From Monarcha castaneiventris obscurior (taxonomy: Eukaryota; Chordata; Aves; Passeriformes; Monarchidae), in NCBI GenBank assembly GCA_026261815.1, contig JAMPIT010000174.1:13454001-13518000 (forward strand): 64,000 bases of DNA, in the 5' to 3' direction. The notes under the pieces were generated by a model. That model searched no databases, had not been told where the DNA came from, and saw only the letters and a list, made by a program, of their open reading frames with translations. A program made the translations under genes and the position numbers. Shown one piece after another: positions 60,301 to 64,000 of this stretch. The stretch's first letter is position 1. Each line of letters begins with the position of its first letter.

Positions 60301-62469
60301 CAAAAGTAACGTTTAGAACAAAAGTACACTCCTACACTCTACTTTGGAAGAAAAACCCCAGATATTTATAAAATCACACCAATATGAACAGTCAAAACCC
60401 AGAGAAAAAACTTCTTCTTTATAAATATAATTTCCAAGATAATTTTTCTCCTGTTTTGCAAAATTTTCTAGTAATGAGCACAGTCTTATGCAAATTAACT
60501 GACATTAAATCAAGTGGTTAAATATTTTTATCACAAGGTGCTGCAACCTGAGTATCTTCCACCAGCTCTAAGAAAAACCACACTACTACTACCTAAATAT
60601 ATCAGAATTCATCCCTTTAGAGAATGGCCAAGACACAAAAATTTTCTCTGACGGAACTATATTATGCTGGCAGATCTCAGAACTGGTTATCTACTGGGTA
60701 AAAACAGAAACATTCCACACAGCAGCAAAGGGACCTCATATGATAAGAGCTGATCACTGCAGAACATGGACATGGTGTGGCCCAAACAATGACAAGAAAA
60801 GCATAAAATTATACAAATCATCATACTCACAGAGCATTTGCTTTCTGCAATATATTTCTTTGCCTGAGGGTCACCAGCGCTGCCCAGAAAAATTCAAAAT
60901 ATTAAAATAAATCACACGTTCAAGGTTAATTGCACAAATTCATCCTGCTGATATTTCTTCTAACATCTCCGACATATCGAGCTATACTTGAACCAAAAAA
61001 ATCACGTTTTCACTCTACAGACACATTTATAGAGTAAAAAAACCCCAACAGTTCTGCCTGCTGGCATCTTTCATTCTCCTTTCCCCAAAACTTATGATTG
61101 AAAAAATACCTACTACTTAGGGAAAACAAAAACCCAACACATTGTTTCAACCTGCTGTCCCCCACAACCATTATAAAAGATTTCAGTGAAGTCCAGCATC
61201 TGAAAAGTGCTGAGAAATACACCAGAATGGACAACATCTTGTCAGCTCCTGTCTGTAACACAGAGCTGGGTCATCACTAAAAAGTTTTGTCCCATCTCTG
61301 ATGTTAAATCCAACCCAAGAGGTGTAGTTCTAGTGTCACTGTAATTGCCAGTGTAAATTATCACAGCTCCACTAAGAGGCATCACAGCAGGAACAGAACC
61401 ACACCAGAGGAATCACAACAGGCACCAATCAACAGTTTCACTACCGCAATAAAAGCAACACAAAGTTTCATGCAAACAAAACCACAGTGGATTTTACACA
61501 CAGGAAAGCAATCAGGTAACAAAACATTGTAGTTAAGAAACTTAAGTATACACGAAAAGCATACATGCAACTTCTTACTGTATTTCACAATTTCATTTTC
61601 AGAGACAAATTCAGACATAAAATACAGTGTTTCTTCTCTACTTTTCTATTTCCAGAAGCATCTCTTTGCTGCTGGAATGAAATATAGGCTAAGAAGTTCA
61701 TACTATCAGCCTGGTCTAGGGGAAGGTGTCCCTGCCCATGGCAGGGCGGTTGGAACAAGGTGATCATTAAAATCCAATTTCAAACAAAAACATTCTGTGA
61801 CTCCACGACAACAGAATGATTTTTAATAAGAGATGCCTTCAGTATTAGTGCTGAGGCATGAAACCAGCTTCAATGAGAAAAATTCCTCACCGCCCCTTTC
61901 ACGCCCGTTCTCTTACCTTCGCCCAAGGATCTGCTTTACTTTCACTACAGTGTTTGCAATATTTCTTATCCTACTTTGCTTCGCCGCTAAGCCAACAACC
62001 TGAATGAAAAATAAAGGGGAAAAAAAAAGGAAAAACTGAGCAGCAGAGCCCCCTCCCTTCCTCCTCCCCACAGCACCCCGCGGAGGAGGGGCAGCCTCAC
62101 CTCCTCGTTCTCCGAGAACGCCACGACCGCGGGAGTCACCCTGTCCCCGGCGTCGTTGGCGACCACGTCGGCGCGGCCATCCTGAGGGGAAAGAGAGAGA
62201 GGCACAGCCGTAAGCCGCCCCTGGGGGCTTCACCGCCGAGCCGCGGCGAGCCCCGAGCGGCGGCGGGCGAGCCCCGGGCCGGGCCCCCCGAGCGGCGGCG
62301 AGCCCCGAGCGGCGGCGGGCGAGCCCCGGGCCGGGCCCCCCGAGCGGCGGCGAGCCCCGAGCGGCGGCGGGCGAGCCCCGAGCCGGGCCCCCCGAGCGGG
62401 CCGAGCCCTCACCTTGTACACGGCGGCGCAGGCACAGGTGGCGCCCAGGTGCACCCCGATGGCCGCCAT
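51331..62469 (-). CDS. HSPA14: HSPA14 / HSP70L1, ribosome-associated Hsp70-like protein (14 exons, 505 aa)
   Basis: Minus-strand exons: 62413-62469, 62101-62181, 61917-61999, 60831-60879, 59944-60037, 59734-59824, 58478-58582, 57753-57914, 57199-57354, 55877-55979, 54164-54376, 53597-53770, 52657-52727, 51331-51409; 506 codons with TAG. HSPA14 partners DNAJC2 in the mammalian ribosome-associated complex that helps nascent chains fold. The protein is an Hsp70 ATPase domain (starting [73 protein letters not shown]) with only a short remnant of the substrate-binding part ([19 protein letters not shown] onward). As in mammals, the first ATP-site loop has H where canonical Hsp70s have D. Human is 509 aa; the four-residue difference falls in exon 5 ([16 protein letters not shown]). 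Start chosen by match to the mammalian N-terminus. Confidence 0.97.
51410..52656 (-). other. HSPA14 intron 13
   Basis: A 1.25-kb intron with GTACCC donor and TATCTAG acceptor. A/T-rich; nothing recognised. Confidence 0.6.
52728..53596 (-). other. HSPA14 intron 12
   Basis: An 869-nt intron with GTGAGT donor and TTAATAG acceptor. No exon or repeat seen. Confidence 0.6.
54377..55876 (-). other. HSPA14 intron 10
   Basis: A 1.5-kb intron with a degraded CR1 piece (about 54620-54735). No coding signal. Confidence 0.6.
54620..54735 (-). mobile_element. Degraded CR1-like fragment in HSPA14 intron 10
   Basis: AAGTTGAAAGGGACTTCCAG, GATCTAGTCCAACCTCCTGG and AGGCTGCTCAGGACC resemble a reversed CR1 3' end, but the tail is lost and divergence is high. 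Confidence 0.6.
55980..57198 (-). other. HSPA14 intron 9
   Basis: A 1.2-kb intron between GTAAGG and TTCTAG. It includes a short local duplication (CAGTATTGTTGTCTTGAC / CAGTATTGCTGTCTTGAC, about 56262-56300). Nothing coding. Confidence 0.6.
57355..57752 (-). other. HSPA14 intron 8
   Basis: A 398-nt intron with GTAAGA donor and TTCAG acceptor. Nothing recognised. Confidence 0.6.
57915..58477 (-). other. HSPA14 intron 7
   Basis: A 563-nt intron with GTAAAA donor and GTGGCAG acceptor. Nothing recognised. Confidence 0.6.
58583..59733 (-). other. HSPA14 intron 6
   Basis: A 1.15-kb intron with GTAAGA donor and ATTGCAG acceptor. Two short minus-strand open frames (59273-59500 and 59508-59702) have no splice support or family resemblance. 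Confidence 0.6.
60038..60830 (-). other. HSPA14 intron 4
   Basis: A 793-nt intron with GTGAGT donor and CTTACAG acceptor. Nothing recognised. Confidence 0.6.
60880..61916 (-). other. HSPA14 intron 3
   Basis: A 1.04-kb intron with GTAAGA donor and TGGGCAG acceptor. It contains a CR1 3'-end remnant (about 61708-61803). Confidence 0.6.
61708..61803 (+). mobile_element. CR1 LINE 3'-end remnant in HSPA14 intron 3
   Basis: GCCTGGTCTAGGGGAAGG, TGTCCCTGCCCATGGCAGGG and GGTTGGAACAAGGTGATC match a forward CR1 3' end, closing in an imperfect ATTCTGTGACTCC tail. Confidence 0.85.
62243..62398. repeat. 52-bp GC-rich tandem repeat in HSPA14 intron 1
   Basis: A unit beginning GCGGCGAGCCCCGAGC recurs at 62243, 62295 and 62347, giving three copies with a 52-bp period and almost no divergence. 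The array fills most of the 231-nt first intron, within the CpG island, and starts only a few bases from the exon 1 donor. Confidence 0.9.
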
Positions 62470-62700
62470 CGCCCCTCCCGCCCGACATGCCCCGCGCGCG
62501 CCCGCGCCCAGCCAATCCCGCGCCGCGCCGCGCCCCCGCCGGCTGAGCAGCCAATGGGAAAAAGCGGGGCGAGGCGCGTCATCGCGCATAGCAACGGGGG
62601 CAGACTGCGCTCGCGAGGCGCGGGGGTTTTGGCGGGAAGCGGCGCTGAGGGGAGGTGGGGGGGGCGGGTCCGTGAGGGCTTGTTTGACCCGGGACACCCG
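62413..62700 (-). promoter_or_regulatory. HSPA14 promoter with two inverted CCAAT boxes
   Basis: Upstream of the HSPA14 ATG (62467-62469) the minus strand has ATTGG motifs, seen on the plus strand as CCAAT at 62512-62516 and 62551-62555. They are 39 bp apart in a CpG-rich setting without a TATA box. Paired Y-boxes of this kind are typical NF-Y sites; binding here is inference. In human the divergent partner is CDNF, whose first exon I cannot identify in the sequence that follows. Confidence 0.65.
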
Positions 62701-62840
62701 GGCGGCGAGAAAAGGGGAGGTAAAGGGCAGGAATCAGAGAAATTAAATTGGAGAAAGCAGCAGCTGTGTGTGTGGTCTATGTCCGTGGCGCCTCTCGCGG
62801 TTTAATTGCTGGCAATGAAGCACTTGGAGGGAGACGTTGT

Positions 62841-63066
62841 GAATCACAGAACCTTTTCCATTAGGTTCGAAAAGACCTCCGAGATCATCGAGTCCAACCT
62901 AAGACTGAACAACACCGTGTCAGCCATACCATGGCATTGAGTGCCACATCCAGGCTTCCCTTAAACATTTTCAGGGACGATGACTCTACCACTTCCCTGG
63001 GCAGCCTGTTCCAAAGTCTATTCATCCTTTATGTGAAGAAATTCCTCCCAATGTCCAACCTTCCCG
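62841..63066 (-). mobile_element. CR1 LINE 3'-end fragment upstream of HSPA14
   Basis: GAATCACAGAACC, ATTAGGTTCGAAAAGACCTC, GAGATCATCGAGTCCAACC, GGCAGCCTGTTCCAAAGTC and GTGAAGAAATTCCTCCC are a reversed CR1 3' end. It begins about 370 bp from the HSPA14 start codon. Confidence 0.93.
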
Positions 63067-64000
63067 TATTACAGAAATATCTCTATATTTAGTGTGCAGG
63101 TTGAGCTGAGGTGCTGGTTTTGCATCATCTAACAAGGCATGACCAATGTCTGGAAGCAAAGCTCAGTGTCTCATAACGCTGCACTGCTGTTGGAGAAATC
63201 CATCCTCAATGCCACAGGACAGGGAGGGGAAAAAAATAATCTCTAATCATTCCTGGGGAAATCAGCATCATTCACACAGAACTTCATCCTGGCCAGAGCT
63301 GTTGTGCCAAAGGCTCCTCAGATTTCATGTGGCCCCATAAAAGGACCTGCAAAGTTACCACAGCACAGGCATTTGCAGCCTCACACTGTGCAGGTGACAG
63401 AACTTGTGTAGGTTTGGGTCCTCATTTGCATCTCATTTTCGCAGGGAGTCTAAATGCCCCTCTGGGCCATCTCACTGTACTGTTCTGAAGCAAATGTTGT
63501 CCTTATCCTGCTTTACATATGATATGTTGAAGATTAAAGCAATGGTCCAAGATCACATCGAGGTGAAAGGTGTTACTCGGAGTCACAAAGCAATTTTCTG
63601 TCCCAGAACAGATCCCACAGTTCTTAAGTCATGGGATGATCTTCCTTTGGGTAACTGAGCTTGCTGAAGGTGACCAAAGGCGGGAGGTCAGATGCCAGCA
63701 GTCCATGCTCTGGAGATGATGGCAGCATGACAAAGGCAAAGCTTATACAACTGCAAACAATACCTTTGGAGTATGTCCAAACTGTAGTAGCTCCTTTCTG
63801 TCTTCTCCTGTAAATGGAGGAATGAAAAGAGAAGAAGGGTAGAAGTGGGCAGGAGAGGGCTGTGCGGACTGGAAAAAGGTACTGTAGAAGAAGGGGGGGA
63901 GGGTTTCCAAGTGATGCTTTTGGCAAAGGAAAAGAGAAGAGAGTCTGGGAAGAGACACTGAAGACGGGAGGGTAAAGGAGAACAGAAGCCCCAATACAGA
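63067..64000. other. Unassigned right end of window
   Basis: No exon with family resemblance is seen on either strand. A first exon of CDNF (expected divergent from HSPA14 by human synteny) was sought as a signal-peptide ATG with a good donor and was not found. The open frames here are short and lack support. Confidence 0.5.

Noticed and set aside
62230..62805. Open frames on both strands around HSPA14 exon 1
   Set aside because: They translate the 52-bp repeat and CpG-rich promoter. The true coding part is 62413-62469 only.

Overview
The window is vertebrate nuclear DNA, almost certainly from a bird. CR1 LINE fragments on both strands are the main interspersed repeat, several still ending in the ATTCTRTGATTCTAT tail. 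Two LTR-like elements also resemble avian LTRs. The genes have spliced vertebrate exons and some very short introns. CpG-rich islands lie at about 7.2-7.85, 26.2-26.85, 49.2-50.0 and 62.05-62.7 kb. CR1 and LTR types hint at a neoavian bird, possibly a passerine, but I cannot fix the species.

Five protein-coding genes can be assembled exon by exon. From left to right they are: TMEM243 (minus strand, first three coding exons, last exon beyond the left edge); MEIG1 (minus, two coding exons, 88 aa); DCLRE1C/Artemis (plus, 14 exons, 707 aa); SUV39H2 (minus, 6 exons, 407 aa); HSPA14/HSP70L1 (minus, 14 exons, 505 aa). Every junction has GT/AG ends and consistent phase, and all catalytic residues checked in Artemis keep the human numbering.

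Layout. 1-7.5 kb: TMEM243 with a large first intron and a CpG promoter carrying a 70-bp tandem repeat. 7.5-20.1 kb: gene-poor DNA with a CR1 fragment, an A/T-rich tract and a TCTA microsatellite. 20.1-26.4 kb: MEIG1 and a candidate extra upstream exon, running back towards the DCLRE1C promoter island. 26.4-36.8 kb: DCLRE1C. 36.8-41.6 kb: the convergent DCLRE1C/SUV39H2 interval with facing CR1 copies. 41.6-49.8 kb: SUV39H2, with an old LTR in its last intron. 51.3-62.5 kb: HSPA14, with two inverted CCAAT boxes in its promoter. 62.5-64 kb: a CR1 copy and no recognisable gene.

MEIG1-DCLRE1C-SUV39H2-HSPA14 matches human 10p13 (inverted), while TMEM243 belongs to 7q21 in human, so the left part crosses a junction between two human synteny blocks. 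The genes do not form one pathway: Artemis works in non-homologous end joining and V(D)J recombination, SUV39H2 writes H3K9 methylation, HSPA14 is a ribosome-associated Hsp70-like protein, MEIG1 acts in spermiogenesis, and TMEM243 is a small membrane protein of unclear role. I found no undescribed multi-gene system. The most useful unusual points are the synteny junction, a candidate upstream MEIG1 exon that would build a start codon across a splice junction, a 78-nt stop-free in-frame intron in the catalytic core of Artemis, a SUV39H2 intron-5 read-through that would replace the post-SET domain, and promoter-proximal GC-rich tandem repeats.
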